Below are positions 13,299 to 26,403 of a DNA stretch of 64,000 nucleotides, piece after piece. The position numbers and the translations under genes were made by a program. The DNA lies in NCBI GenBank assembly GCA_963691655.1, contig OY829326.1, forward strand, positions 101,555,340-101,619,339. The letters are read 5' to 3'. A model generated the notes under the pieces. The model was not told the origin of the DNA and searched no databases. It was given only the letters and a program-made list of their open reading frames with translations. The stretch is from Toxonevra muliebris. Its lineage: Eukaryota; Arthropoda; Insecta; Diptera; Pallopteridae. The number at the start of each line of letters is the position of its first letter. Positions within the stretch are counted from its first letter, which is position 1.

Positions 13299-13508
13299 CC
13301 TTAATTTGCTAAGGCCTTAACATCAAATTTTTCAATATTGAATTTTTGATGGATTATAATAAAACGTGTTCACTTTCATCAGTACCGAAAACTTTAGAGA
13401 CTTAAACCGATAACTTACGATCTTTTCTTTTAGTTTAAATTACAAAAATGGTTTTTGCTTTTCCTGTAAAATTTGAAAAATGCGTGTTAGGGCTTTAGCA
13501 AATTAAGG
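13299..13508. mobile_element. 210-bp MITE with CCTTAATTTGCTAA ends
   Basis: The left end CCTTAATTTGCTAAGGCC matches the minus-strand reading of the right end, CCTTAATTTGCTAAAGCC, and the inverted match continues through about CTTAACA/CCTAACA. It has no coding capacity. The target duplication is not evident. Confidence 0.6.
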
Positions 13509-16484
13509 TAGATTAAAATGCATTATGAAAAAAGTTGTATGCTTACCGTTCGTTAGCTGGATTGTTTTGAAAAAACCTGTGAAATTTTGCAGGCTTCATA
13601 TAATTTCTATGAAAAATAAAATAGTTCAGTTCGAAAACTAGGAATGAGTTCGAAGAACAATTTATCTCACGTTTCGGACTAGTGAGTTAGCCACCTAAAC
13701 CGTGCGGTTTGACGCTTCTAGACTTTTTTGTGGGGTTTCCTGAAGTCACTTGTCTATGCCGATAAACTAGCGCCAATTACAGCCTCGAAAAACAATATTG
13801 CGCGTGTTATATATGGAGTGGTTTTCAGAAACAATACCATTTATTACAATACATAGAACGGTTGTTGAGAAAGCTCATCATTGAGAAAGTGAAAATATTT
13901 CTAGCCTTTCTACCCTAAGTTCTCCTCGCTTTCGTATTATACAATACAATGCGGTATTAGTTTTGACACTATTGTACCTAGCCGAACCCGTCCAAATACC
14001 TGTAATTGAAATATTGAGAGCAAATGTCTAAGCAATAAAAGCCACTGGTCCATTTCTTGGTGGTAGGGCGGCCCATGAGATTACCCATAGAACATTTTCT
14101 ATAGAAATCGTATTGGTGTTCGTTGAGAAATTAATTTTGCTCCAAATGTTTGATATTTAACACATTTTCCATTAAGTTGAACAAATTACGGTAGGGCGGT
14201 AAATCGCAGAGTTCGTAGTTTGGCCCCTTTTTGGAGCGGGCTGAACATTAACGAATTTTCAACAAGATCGCTAGTGTATAAAATGTTGATTACATACATG
14301 GAATAAAATGCCATTGAATCCCGTAGTTTTTTAAGCCACTAGCCACAATCTCTATCAGTTTCAGAGGTTATCTCTTCAATAAGTCTTTTAATTCAGGAGC
14401 AACGATTATAATGGCTGAGATATTTATCCGGAAGAGGCAACTTTATCCCCAAAACCACTTAAAAACAAGAGACAGTAAGTTGTATAGGATAGTAGAAATA
14501 ACGAGTTTCACTTTTGATTGAAATTGTTTAAACTAAGATACACACACAAACACACACTTTCAGCATGGTTGTGAAAAATTAAATAAAAAAATTAATAATA
14601 ATAAACTTTGTGTTATCAAAAAAAAAAATGTAGAAATAATGCAGAGTGTTTGACTTTGCCATTCAAAATTGAAATGGCGTGTATGTGTGTGACGATTGTG
14701 GCTAGCGAACGAAGTCTCTTTAGTGTCGTTTATATTTTGTTTTATGTGTTTTTTAATTTTATTTTTTTTTTTTTAATATGTTTTTGCAACTTGCTGTTAC
14801 CATAAACTTTATAGCGTTGGAAAATAACTTGCAGAAAGGTTTATGTGTGTTTTTGTTGGTGTGTATAGTATGCACATGTTAACATGCGTTTTGCCAATTT
14901 ACCCACATGTATTTATGTGTATGTGTGCTAGCACGTGTGTGTATTGTATTTTATGACGATGGCGCATGTTGTGTGACTATCACAACGTTTTTACTTAATT
15001 AAATATTTAAAAAAAGAAAATAAAAATAAGACATTTTCTTTATTAGTTTATATTTAAATGATTTTTTATCTAGTAAGTACCACGAAGAAACTATTTTTTA
15101 TTTACACACACACGCACACCGACACATACCATAATTATACACGCAAGTGTGTACACTCGCTCCCATCGAAGTTGACGTTGAGCTTGCTCTCCTCATGCAC
15201 GAAAACTACGTCATATCTTTCTACAATTAATACGAACTATATTGAATGAACCAACGAAATAACAAACGTGTACGGTACAAACGAACCGAACATACCCCAC
15301 TTCGTACTGAACTATGCACGACGAGTATTTCATCAATCTACTACAACTACATACTACTACCTGCACTACTTTTGCTACCTTGTCGTTGTCGTCGTCGTTG
15401 TTGTTCCTGTTTTTTTTTTATAGTGTCGCACAGCATAGAAACAGCTGTTTTTGCAGGTGGAATTTATTTAATTCTTCTTTTTGGATTTTTGTTGTTGTTT
15501 GTTTGCTTTTTCTTTCTCCTATAATTTTTTTTGGTGTTGTATGCGGACTTTGTTTCATTTTGGGGTTTTCTTTTTCCTCTGTTGCCAAATGGGATGGATA
15601 TATGGTATTTCTTATTTTATTTTTTCTTTTGTTTACTTTATCTGTTATCATTGTTATTGTATGTACATACAGACATACGTGTATCCATACATATATATAA
15701 TATATTTCTTTTGATTTCAAACATCTGTTTTGATCATATATCTAAGTGAAATATTTATTTAACCAAAAATCTATGTGTATCATCGTAAATCTCTAAATTT
15801 ATCATACTTTATTTACAATTCAATGGTTGGTACTGTCACGTGAGTTTAAGTTTCAAGTATTTTTTAAAGTGTTTCTATAAATTTAATTTTTATCTCTCAC
15901 GAGTTCTATTAAATTATGAAGTTATCAGTTAAATCCAAAAGTGGGTGTTTCTTTGAGTACTTTCCACTAGGGAACTTCACGTCAGTTGTTATGAGATAAA
16001 ATTGGATGAAAAAGACCAAATGGGAGAAGGAGAGAGGGAGAGGATTCATTGCACCTTCGTCATTAGGGCGAAATAATGGAATAAAACCTTTTTATTCGTA
16101 TTTTTAACAAATTAGACCAAATAGCCTACGAAGCACCAAGCTTCTACATACTAAAAAGAAGAAAGTTGTGGCTTGGAGTATTAGTATTGAAAACTTTTTG
16201 TCACAGATTTTTCTAATTGTAGTAAAAATAATAGCATTGTTATGAAATAGTATATAAAAGATTAAGAGGTAACTACTCGCCCCATAGGGTATCACAATGG
16301 ACCATTAGGTCTCAGTGTGAATTTTTTTTATGAATAGCCCAAACAACTTAACCTAACCTATGAAATAGTGTTCAAATAGATATAGAGAATTTTTTTTTTT
16401 TTGGGGGGGGGGGGGGTTTGGGTTAACCATGTAATCTTAAAAATTAATTACTAAACTATTACCTTTTGATTCGAAATATTAAAA
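13509..16484. other. gene-free stretch with microsatellites
   Basis: Non-coding. It contains (CA)n-like tracts at about 14540-14560 and 15104-15125, (TTG/TCG)n at about 15370-15410, and a T12G13 homopolymer junction near 16390-16417. The hydrophobic open frames around 15250-15750 come from T-rich DNA and are not supported as genes. Confidence 0.45.
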
Positions 16485-16660
16485 CGGACCAACCTGGAGG
16501 TGGTGTCTCTTCTGAGACCAACAGGGTTAATGAGTCAACTGCATTAGGTAGCTACACCTCGGTGTTTTGAGCTGAGATGTATGCGGTTACAATCAATTGT
16601 TTCTACTGGAGATTGGGTCTATTACACCACAGTATACAGTATGCCAGATAGCAGAAAGTA
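16485..16660 (+). pseudogene. decayed RNase H-like fragment of a non-LTR retrotransposon
   Basis: A plus frame reads PGGGVSSETNRVNESTALGS, then YTSVF, a stop, then AEMYAV. The usual RNase H motif of insect R1/jockey/I-type elements is VFQAE followed by a hydrophobic Ala-containing helix, and this fits with Gln replaced by a stop. The preceding Gly-rich part fits the strand before it. The fragment is short and strongly decayed, and identification rests on this one motif. Confidence 0.35.
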
Positions 16661-18204
16661 TTCTGAAATATTCTGATAAACCTTTCGTTTGTTGTTCTGT
16701 TTCGTCTTTTTTCTGAAAGGCAAGCTCTCAAAATATTTTGTAGAGTGTGGTTCTTTGGCTTTGGTTTCTGTGTGTGTTTTTTTATGCTTTAACCCTTTTG
16801 GGCCGATCGAAACAATATATCCCATAATTATTTGAATCCGCCTCCAGGTATAATTTGCTGAAAATTATATATGAAAATGTATTTTTCCCGTTAATGACGT
16901 TTGTTTCACAGTTGACATCTGCAGTTGCTTTTGGGATCGACAGTTTTTTTTTACCAGATATACCAGCGACATACGCCGGATCATAGAATCAATTACCGTT
17001 CTGTTATCACGGCACTCAAGGGCCTTCTGAAATTATTGGTATTATTTTGAAAACCGCTTTTCAAAGTCATCCCATGTTTTGAATCGAGGAAAGGTCTGAA
17101 CTGAGTGATGCACTCGCGGATATCGGGTTTGTTAAGAAAGAACAAGTTCATCTAAGTTTATTTGTTTGAAAACCACTTTGATAGTTACTTCACTCTACCA
17201 CGTATCGCGTTACACAGAGCTGTCTGCATTGTGTCTGTTTCGGGCACCGATCCGTTCGTTATGCGGATGCGACTTTCGTGCGGCTGGGCGGGTAAAAGGG
17301 GTTCGTCGAAAGATTATGGCAATTTTTAGATCTAGTAAAAAGATAGACATACATTTTTTTCTATTCAGCTGCAGTTATTAAAACTTTTTGTTCATTTTTT
17401 CAAAACTTTATGAATGACACTTGAATTATTTATGTTTCAAGACTTCAATGCAAGATGAATCTGTAAAAGAAAATACTCAAAGTGAAATGTTATTTTTTGT
17501 GTTACAGTTTATTGCGACAAGTTTTAGCAATGGCATCAACCGAAAAAAGAAAATATCTTAAAAGCCTAGAAAGGCCAGACCATAAATCATAAAAATGATT
17601 TACAGAAAGAGTTTGACTTAACGTCAGAGTAAGAAAGAAAGAGAGAGAGCGAGAAATATCATGAGACGCTGTACAGAAAAAAATTAACCGCCAATAACAA
17701 CAACAACAAAAAAGGGAAAAAGAAATTTTGAACTTAACTTTTGACACTTGTAAAGTATACCGTTATTTGTATATAGCGGTCTGACATACTTCCGAAAATA
17801 GCAACAACAAAAAAATGCGAAATAAAATTTTTTTATAATTTTACAAAACGAGAAAAAAGAAAAGAGCAGCGAATACGAAAAGAAAGAAGAGGTAACTCAA
17901 GAGAAATAACAAACAATATAACAAACACAAAAACAATGAAATTTTTTATTTGGCTTACAAAAGTGTAAAACAAAGAAAGTAAATGAAAAGAAAATACGAA
18001 ATTATTTTTGTAAAAAGCTAACAAATGTGTGATGGTGGTCAATAAAGAAAACAATAATAAAAACGACAGCAACAACCAAACAAAAAATATCAGCTACAAT
18101 CGAAAGTAAAAGTTTTGAACTTTACACAATCTGATATGTTAATAACCATGTGTGTTTAAATATATGTATGTTTGTATTTCCTGGGTTTTTTTTTGCAATG
18201 TAAT
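16661..18204. other. gene-free stretch
   Basis: A GC-richer patch at 17200-17310 stands out but matches nothing I know. The rest is AT-rich with purine- and pyrimidine-rich tracts. Confidence 0.4.
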
Positions 18205-18620
18205 CACCCGCCATCGTTGTGAAGCGCCGCCATTAAGAAGTGAGATTTATGAAGTATGTTTGTGCATAAATCCAACGAAGAAGATGAGTGAAAATAATAA
18301 GAAAATAACATAAATTAAATTATTTCACTCAGACTTTGCTCTATTGTAATATCTTAACATATATTTTTACATTATTATATAAGCGAAAAAAAAAATATTT
18401 ACGTTAAATGCGAAATCACGCGTACCCTCTCGCGCATGTAAATATATTAAAAGAGAGACTTGCTAATCTCTCAATCCACTCTCTCCGAAATGGAGGGTTG
18501 CGCGTACTTATAATATATCGTCTTCCTTAATGGCGATTACATCCGCCATAATGGAAATTAAGCAATAACAAATATAATTACTAAATTGAGCGCATACCGT
18601 GAGATATTTTCTCTCTGCAT
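18205..18620. promoter_or_regulatory. candidate Polycomb/Trithorax-type response element
   Basis: Four PHO/YY1 core motifs (GCCAT at 18210, 18229 and 18545; ATGGC at 18530) lie within 340 bp, two of them in the extended form CGCCATTAA. Several GAGAG/CTCTC motifs (about 18453, 18468, 18479 and 18609) are interspersed. In flies this motif combination marks Polycomb response elements. No function is proven, and such short motifs can cluster by chance. Confidence 0.3.
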
Positions 18621-20171
18621 TTCATTCCGCTTTTTTTTTTGTTTTGTTGTATGTGCATATGTATATCACTGCCATATTTAAAATTGTATCACACATACAC
18701 GAGTTTTTGTTTCTCTTTTTCAACCAATGACAGATCAATTAGATTAATTAAGCGATTGTTGCTTTAATCTATAGTAATGAACCTAAAATGAATCGTTTCA
18801 CTTGAATTCATTTCTTCAGCATTATTAATAATAAAAAATTTTAAAAAAAATCTACAATATCGATTCTTATCTCAATTGTTATATTGTACACCGCAATGAA
18901 TAAACTAAAATAGCAAAAAAAATTAAATGAAAAGGAAGGAGAAAAATATTAAACTAAATAGTTATTCACATATATAAGCATATAAATTCTTTTCTCAAAT
19001 AAAAACTCTAATATCTACCAAAATAGAAAAAAAAAAAACATTAATTCCACAATAGAAACAGCTGTTTTCTACGAAATAGATTTTACGACATTTATTTATT
19101 TTTGTTCTTCTAAATACTTGTGTATAGTTAAAGAAATCTTCGTGTGTAAAGATTTTAGCATTTGATAAAGCATGTCATATTCATATACACGCTTACACGC
19201 TTCTATTCATGTCTGTCGTAATGACAGCAGCATATTCCGCCCCCTTTCGACTCAACCCTGTCGCTTTTTATTCAACAACTACAAATAACTTTATATTCGT
19301 ATGTGCTCGCGTAAGCATATACTATAGAAGAAAAACGTGCGCAACATTTAAAAAATTAACAAATTTGATATTATTCATAAAATTTTCTGAAATACTTTAA
19401 TAAATTTAAGTTGTATGAACCAGAATTGTGAGAGAGTATCGAATTTTAGTACTATGAACCAGAATTGTCAAAGAGTACCAGAGTATTATACTGAACAGAG
19501 CGCGTGATAGTCAAAGACCCAGAGGTAGAATTTTAACGAATAAGTGAAATAAAATAGGTTAGCAACCTCATAGATAGCACACAATGCCAAATACGTCATT
19601 TACACACATGTATGCATGTTATGTGTGTTTGAGTTGAATTGAGTTCTCTAGTCTAAATGCTAAATACTTATAAATTATAATATAAATTTGAATTAATGTA
19701 TTAATTTAGTAATCTACTGATTTTACGCATTGCTTTTAAATATGTAGTAAAGCCGGTCCCATAATCTCATGTTTTCTTGTCTCTATATTTTTTCTTTAAT
19801 ATACTTTGTAGCTCTGTTTGTTTTGAGATACTGTTAAAATAATCTATAATATGATTTGTTGTAAATATAAATATACCTTATCTTAAAATATTGTATACCT
19901 CGATTTCATAATGATTCACAGCGCATTTGCACTTTGATTGGCATTTTTTGCCGAATGATTTTTATTATTGAATTCAAAATACATACATTTGCATATATGA
20001 ATGGAAAGTTCTTTTGGTATAGGTTTCTACCCTGAGAAATTTACAAATAGAACAAAGAAATAGATTTCAATGCGTTTAATACATTAAGGGTGTTAAATAC
20101 TAAATTTACCTGTGGCATCGTTTGAAACCAAATCGAACGTTCGATCGTAGTTTTTATGCTTTGTTTTTACT
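18621..20171. other. gene-free AT-rich stretch
   Basis: Non-coding, with no element recognised. Confidence 0.4.
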
Positions 20172-20441
20172 ACAATGGTTGCGTTCAGAAGATACAAAAA
20201 ATTTTAAACTGTTGTTTGTAAATTGCCAACAGTTGTTTTTAAACTGTTTTGTCTTTTGAACGGCATGATCCATCGTCTGTCCAATTTTTGGGAAACAAAA
20301 AGAAAGAGCGGAAAAATAATATGATGGAAAAAATTGTGCCCAAATGCCAACAGTTTTTCTGAGCAAAACACACAACTACGCGTTCCGAAGACACGCTCTC
20401 CTCTGTTGGGCAACAGTTGCGTCTTCTGAACGTAACCAATG
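20172..20441. mobile_element. MITE with GTTCAGAAGA terminal repeats
   Basis: The left end ACAATGGTTGCGTTCAGAAG is matched on the minus strand by ACATTGGTTACGTTCAGAAG at the right end. The motif GCCAACAGTT or GGCAACAGTT recurs inside (about 20226, 20346 and 20408). It is about 270 bp, non-coding; the minus-strand frames through it are incidental. No clear target duplication was found. Confidence 0.6.
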
Positions 20442-23159
20442 TCAAAAACCTGATTTGCATGTTTATTAGGAATTGAGTTTATATTTTGTTGCAATATTTT
20501 GGAAAATTGGAATCTATTATCTTCAGTTTGATTGCGAAAAAAATAACAAATTTTTTAAACCACTTTAAATGATTCACCTTGTAAACTTAGCCTTACTAAG
20601 AGTTTCCTGGGCGAATCTGGTTTGCAGGAGATTGGTAATTTACAGTTTGTTTAAAATGAGTTGATATTTCTGATGCGCGTAATGAGAGAATTTTATTGTT
20701 ATTTAAGATCAAAACTTAATAGAAGACAATAGCAGTTCTGCAATTAAGTGTAGAGCATATGTTATTCTCTATTCTCTCTCTGCATATTTGCAAATATCTA
20801 CAGTTTTGAGAGAGACTGAATATAAATACCTAATAAATTTCAGAAATGATTAACACTAATAAAAATCCTTGGCAAGAAAATTTGTCCCCGTGCGATATGC
20901 ATTTGTAGGTAGCCAATAAATTTGGTCTTTTCACAAATTTCAATAACTCGAAAGAAAAGTTTCTATTACCACTCATGCGACACTCTCTCTCTCTTTCTCT
21001 CTGTAATCTCTCTCCAAACCTATGCACTCTAAATAACTAATTTTCTTGCGAGAGTGTGATGTGTGTCTGGGAATATGCGTATGCTAGTGAATAGTGAGTG
21101 TGTATCTTGAAATTTCATTGCTGCCGTCGTTGCATGCAAACACATTTACAGTTTTCATTCTCAAGGTCGTTCATTGGTGGTGCTCGCATTGCTCGTTTGG
21201 TCGCCGTCGTTCATTCCTTCCTTTTTATTATGTGTTTTGTTGCTGTTACTATGAGCGCGTCTTTACGTATGTATGTATTCGTAATCTAAACATGTTTGTC
21301 GTCAACAGCAACAACAACACTACAGCCATCGCCATCTTCTTGAATATCGTTTGTTTTTGGTATTTTTATTATATACCATTGTAGATTTATGTTTGTTTCT
21401 TTTTGTTGTTGTTGTTGTATCTGCTGTCTACGCATAAGCCAGCCGCTGATGGACGCTATACGATACTCGTGCACGTTTCTTCAAACATGTACCTTTACTT
21501 TTTCTTCTCGTTCTTTCTCTTCTCTTTGAGAGGGTATTCGTCGTCTGTGTCGTTTTGTCTACCTACTTAACGCTGCATCATCATTTTTTCTGGAGTCATT
21601 ATCCTTTTAGGCTCTCAGACGAATTCTCAAAAATAATACAAATAAAATTAACCATACAAATAATGTAGATACTTTTTTGTTTTTTTTTTTTTTGGTTTTC
21701 TATAGTAACTGCCAATATTTTTCATTGCTGACATTGTTGTTGGTTAAACAGACGCGTCGGTGGTATCGCAGTGGTACCGTATCAACGGCATCTGTTACAA
21801 TGATGAGGATGATGATTATGATGTATTTATGTTTGTATGTATGTATTTGTAGGTTGATGAGATAAAGTTCACTGACTCGCCATTTTTTCGGGCGTTGCCT
21901 CTTTTCCTCTAGGGTGTTTACAAATAAAAAGTTACAGCTTTTGCTTGCTAATTTTCCTTAAATTTTTTGAACTAATTTTTTGATTTTTTGTTTTTTTGTT
22001 TTTTTATTGCTGTAATATTTTTAATATACTTATTTGTTGTTATTCGCTCCATTTAAAATTTTATAATGTTTTTTTGTCTTTGTGTGTTGAGTGTTATAAT
22101 ATGTAATAATTTCCGGTCGCTATATTGTTGTTGTTATTATTGTCATCGAGTTTATTGCACTTTTATTTTATATGCATGTAGAACGCTTAGCTTAAGTTGT
22201 CATTTTAAGCGTGAGTAATATTGAACATTATTACCTGCGCTATCTTTCACTTGTATAACTCTATTTGTTTTATCTTCTCTTAAATATAACTCTCTCTCTC
22301 TCTTTCTAGTATTATCCTAGAAATATGTCTGCATGTGTTTGTACATGTCAGCAGAGAAATCGTTCTTCTGAGAAATCCCTGAATCGCGGATTTCTCTTTC
22401 GTATCATAGTAAATTAAGAAGTGTGCTAAGCCGGATTCTCCTTTCTTTAAACATACGAAACTTTTAAAATTCTCTTTTTTTAGTCAAATGATTGCCAGGA
22501 AATTGTTTATGTTGCTATGGTTACGAAATACACTTTTCTCCAACTGTTTTAACACATTTTTTGGCGATTTGTATTATCTTAATATTTGCTATTCCCCAGT
22601 GTTGATATTTTAGGTACAATTCCCGACCTTTTTGGTATTCAAGGGACTTTACCGAAGCATTTTATATACAATACGGAACCATTCCTTTTTTACACATTTT
22701 TTAAAAAATTCGATAAGTTGTAAATTTATGAATTTTTGACACAAATGGAGTCAAATCAAAAACCCACTCAGCGACTATGTGCTACAGTGCTATCTATCAT
22801 AGGCACATTTGCAAATTTTCTCTCTTGTGTTTTCACATGTATACGCCAATACCGATCGTTCATAAAAAAAAAAAATCACTCAGTCGAGAAAACTTATTCC
22901 TTTCGTCGCAATTTTCACAGTGTACTGCATGTAACGAGTTCTCTCAGTGCGCATACACAAGCGCAAAATTTTATTGTGTGTGTTTTGGCTAGCACTGATT
23001 TATCAACTTGGCATTCGATTGAATTACTCTCTTTTTGCAATAGGAGAGAAACAGTGTTGCCATCGGTCACCCTGACTCATAATTCATAAGGGCATAAAAA
23101 CCATTTGCTTTCGATTTGCTAGAATTAGGAGAGAGTTACTATCGAAGTATTATTAAAAA
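20442..23159. other. gene-free stretch with GAGA-type microsatellites
   Basis: Contains (CT)n at about 20982-21012 and 22290-22308, TTG repeats at about 21403-21418, and ATG-rich sequence at 21797-21830. No exon is supported. The CT tracts may act as GAGA-factor sites, which cannot be judged from sequence alone. Confidence 0.4.
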
Positions 23160-23790
23160 CCCATCCGATTGAGCTGAAACTTACACAATATATTTGTTAT
23201 GAGGCCTGAAGTGCACCGCAATATTCATAACGTGGAATGAAGAAGTGGGCGCGGTACTTCCCATACAAACCTGAATTTTCATCTCCGAAACTGTTTTTAG
23301 TACGGTACTAAGATTTGGTACGAAAGTAATATTTGTTCACAATATCTGTGGGAAAAATCAGGGTTGGCTTGGAAAAGTGGGCATGGTACCTCACATTCAA
23401 ATTATATCCTTATTTGAGTATATTTCTGAAATCGTACACAATATAGTACTAAAATTTCGTACACCGACGTTGTTTGACAATGTTATACTAAATAAAAGAT
23501 TTGAATGGGGTTGGAAAGGGTGGGGGGGAGGTTAGAACCTCCCGTCTGACCTTTATATTCATTATGAGATATCTCAGGAAAGATTTGTAGTACTGTACTA
23601 AGATTTGATATGCAAGTATTATTTGTCAATACCGAGGTTATAGTGGAGTGTGAGTTTTTAATGTCAAGTGGGCGTGGCACCTCCCATACATCCTGAATAT
23701 TCATGACGAGATATCTTAGGCACTATTTGCAGTGCGGCACATCTCTGGAACCATATATGTGCAGTCCAGTACTGGAATTCGGTACAATGT
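23160..23790. repeat. diverged tandem repeat (GTGGGCGTGG units)
   Basis: A unit of roughly 130-160 bp recurs about four times. Each unit has a string like AAGTGGGCGCGGTACTTCCC (about 23242, 23375 and 23667; a degraded version near 23520-23545), then a part resembling GAATATTCATGACGAGATAT, then TAGTACGGTACTAAGATTTG. Units have diverged by substitutions and indels. Similar sequences are dispersed in insect genomes as far as I recall. Confidence 0.55.
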
Positions 23791-25438
23791 ACTTTTTGAT
23801 ACCTTTTTTTATTTTTGTTTTTGTGATAAAATTACGCATTACCTAAACTTTGTCAGCGGATAGGACAACGAAGCCCAGCTTGTTACAAATAAAAAGTCTA
23901 CTGAAATATTTTTAACCAAATCTTTTTTTTTTTATATTTTTTCAGGTTTTGTGCCGCATTTTAAAAAAAATTCTAAGGACTTTTAAGAGGTAAGTGAAGT
24001 TTACAATCAGAATAAGATTTGCAAAATTTAGTTGTGAATTTGTAAAAGTACATCAAAAAAAAAAGTATTTAAAGTATTTAAGATAGAAACTCCCTAAAAT
24101 GTTATACTCATGATGGCATACCTTGCGCTACTTACGCTTGTTATAATACACTCAAAAAATATGTAATGCTACAAGAATCAATATCAAGACTGTCACTAAC
24201 AGTTGACATTACACATAGCCTAAATACATAAGAAGTCATTGTAAAAATCTCTTACAACTCAAATTACATTGATTAAGTTTCCATACACGTAATTTTAAGA
24301 ACACATGTCATCATTTTTTTTTTTTTTTTATATATATATATATATATGTGTGTTTGTCCTGATGTTGGCACCTTTAAAACAACAACAGCAACAATAACAA
24401 AACCCGCTGTCTTCTTCTTTTTCTGTTTTCGATGCTATTGACCTTTGTTGTTGTTTTTTTTTAATTTTTTTTTTTTGAAAACTGCTATTCTTCTTTTAAA
24501 TACTTCTACTCGTATGTGTTTGACTTCAACTTCACCTACAACACGTACCTACTTTATAATTTTAAAACTGAAAAAATTTTTGAGGGTAGTTTTCCGTAAG
24601 GTTTAGGTTGCTGTAGCTGTTATTACTGCTAGTTTTTGCTTATTCAAGTGTCAATAACACTATACGTGTAGTCATACTTTTGGCCGTATATGTATTATAT
24701 AGGTTGATACATTTTAAGGTTTTTCTTAAAGCTGTTTTTGTTTCGAGATTCAATTACATTCGTCGTCTTGTCTTAAGCAGCGAGATTGTTTGGTATTGCT
24801 TTGAGAAATGCACTTCATTTTGTATCTACATATTTATTTACTTCAACTACTTTCCTTGATGTTGAAAATGTCAGAGTTCAATGAATTGTTTCTTTTAGTT
24901 CTAGGGGGAAATTAAATTAAGGTAATTTAAAACGGAAACTTAATCATTTCAATGGCAACTTTGAACGAAGCTAAAATTTGGAGTTCATTTTGAAATGTAA
25001 ATTTATGCATTTATTACAATTCGAATTCTAGCTTACCTAAAATCATTTAAATTGATATATAAACTGTTATTTTTCATATCCAGTTGAAAAGGAATCGGCT
25101 ATTTGTGAAAATGTCTGCAACTTAGGCCAAGTTATTTAGGGGAGCGGACCCTAAGATGGACACCCATCTTTTGAACGACTTTAGAGCCCAAGCGGTATAA
25201 TATACATTTGACCTTTATATATCCCCTGAACCCTAATCTCAGTAGCTATGTATCGGAAAACCGACTTTCAAAAAAGTGGGGACACCTCTCAGAAACTCAC
25301 TGAATAATTTTAAAAATTTTTGGTTTTTAGTTTATAAAAACCTTTTACATTAAAAAAAAAGGTTCATTCAAAAATCTACTAAAAAATAAGAATTCAGTTT
25401 TGGATCATCTGCGCTACACTTGGGGCAATTTCAAAATA
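23791..25438. other. gene-free stretch
   Basis: Non-coding. It holds T-rich runs, a (TA)n tract at about 24330-24348 and TTG/AAC repeats. No mobile element was delimited. Confidence 0.4.
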
Positions 25439-25579
25439 AGGAGCGTACACGAAAAAATTGATATTTGTTTTTTTCTTCGTAATAAAAACATGCGTCAGGA
25501 TAGGCTTTGATTTTTATTTTTTTCAAAACAATAAATACTCACAAACTATTGTGATTTTTTATATGAGAAAATTTTTATG

Positions 25580-26115
25580 AGCGAAATGGCAGACACGGAA
25601 CTTGAGCGACAAAAAAATATTTTGCATATTTTATATGAAAATCCTTCATGAACCCTAAAAAAAGTATAGAGAAAATATCTTTGTCCCAGATCAAAGCGAA
25701 GAAAGGAAATTAAAGACAAGGCTCGAAGCCAGAAAACTGCACCAAAATTTTCTTACGAAATTTAACTGTTGCATTTTGAATGATGAAAAGTGATTTTCAG
25801 CAACTGTCTGGACAGCAATTTTACAAGCTAGAGGCCAAGTGCGTAAAATGTTCAAGACCCGAAAACAGTTTAAGTTTCCAAAATATTTGTGGAAAAAGAA
25901 GTGAAACTTTTGTTACCACTGGGTCTTGAGAAGTTGTCTTTTAACATTTTTAAAAAGCCCTTATGTCTCAGTGTTCTTTTGGCTTGATCTGTTCACAAAA
26001 TGCAAGAAAATAATGAAGTAGTGCAATGATAATAGAGTTATTGTTGTCTCAAAGAAATACAACCCACCAAAATGCCTAGAGTTACGCCCCACTGAGCGTT
26101 ATTGAGCTATGCCCA
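25580..26115 (+). pseudogene. DD37E transposase pseudogene
   Basis: Fragments in different plus frames match the family. MADTELERQKNILHILYENP is a helix-turn-helix-like start. RLEARKLHQNFLTKFNCCIL, then NDEK, is the first catalytic Asp region. LSGQQFYKLEAK corresponds to LPGQ.FY of the relatives. RVIVVSKKYNPPKCLELRPT, then ERY, carries the third catalytic residue Glu. The central part with the second Asp (WPD..CHY in relatives) is not recognisable and probably deleted. There are several stops and frameshifts, so it cannot be functional. Confidence 0.65.
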
Positions 26116-26172
26116 GATTTGGGTAATAATGATTCCTTTAGGAATTAAATTCCATCTCCATTCCAATTCCAA

Positions 26173-26368
26173 GGAATTGTAATTGGTACTTCAATGTTTT
26201 CAATTCCTTAGTGATGGAATTAATAAAAGTTTCAATTCCATAACAAGGAATTGTAATCGGTAATTAAAATTTTTAAATTCCTGGGTAATGGAATTGAAAA
26301 AATTTTCGATTCCTTTACAAGGAATTGTATTTTGTAATCAAAAATGTATCAATTCCTTAAAGGAATTG
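26173..26368. repeat. 74-bp tandem repeat with internal inverted GGAATTG motifs
   Basis: Units start GGAATTGTAATTGGTA at 26173, GGAATTGTAATCGGTA at 26247 and GGAATTGTATTTTGTA at 26321, exactly 74 bp apart, giving about 2.6 copies. Each unit contains CAATTCC and GGAATTG in both orientations, so every unit can fold. It lies inside the DD37E element, between the last transposase motif and the right end. Confidence 0.8.
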
Positions 26369-26403
26369 AAAATGAAATTTCTTTTTTTCGTGCACACTCC
26401 TTA

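Larger units (their letters stand above)
25439..26401 (+). mobile_element. decayed DD37E Tc1/mariner element
   Basis: The left end AGGAGCGTACACGAAAAAAT and the right end (minus strand) AGGAGTGTGCACGAAAAAAA are inverted repeats flanked by TA (25437-25438 and 26402-26403). The AGGAGYG..GAAAAAA pattern matches the ends of the DD37E element at 50877-52149. The element is 963 bp, shorter than its relatives, and its right part has been invaded by or expanded into a 74-bp tandem repeat. Confidence 0.8.

Noticed and set aside
15246..15750. Several overlapping hydrophobic open frames of 70-130 codons on both strands
   Set aside because: They arise from T-rich, low-complexity DNA with TTG/TTC repeats, overlap in several frames, and show no signal peptide plus domain structure or family motif.
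16520..16800. Another TTAA MITE between GGGTTAA (about 16526) and TTAACCC (about 16790)
   Set aside because: The two strings point outward rather than forming inward terminal repeats, and no inverted match continues from them.
24327..24352. CRISPR-like or origin-like repeats
   Set aside because: Simple (TA)n/(GT)n microsatellite in a eukaryotic genome; no spaced repeat units.
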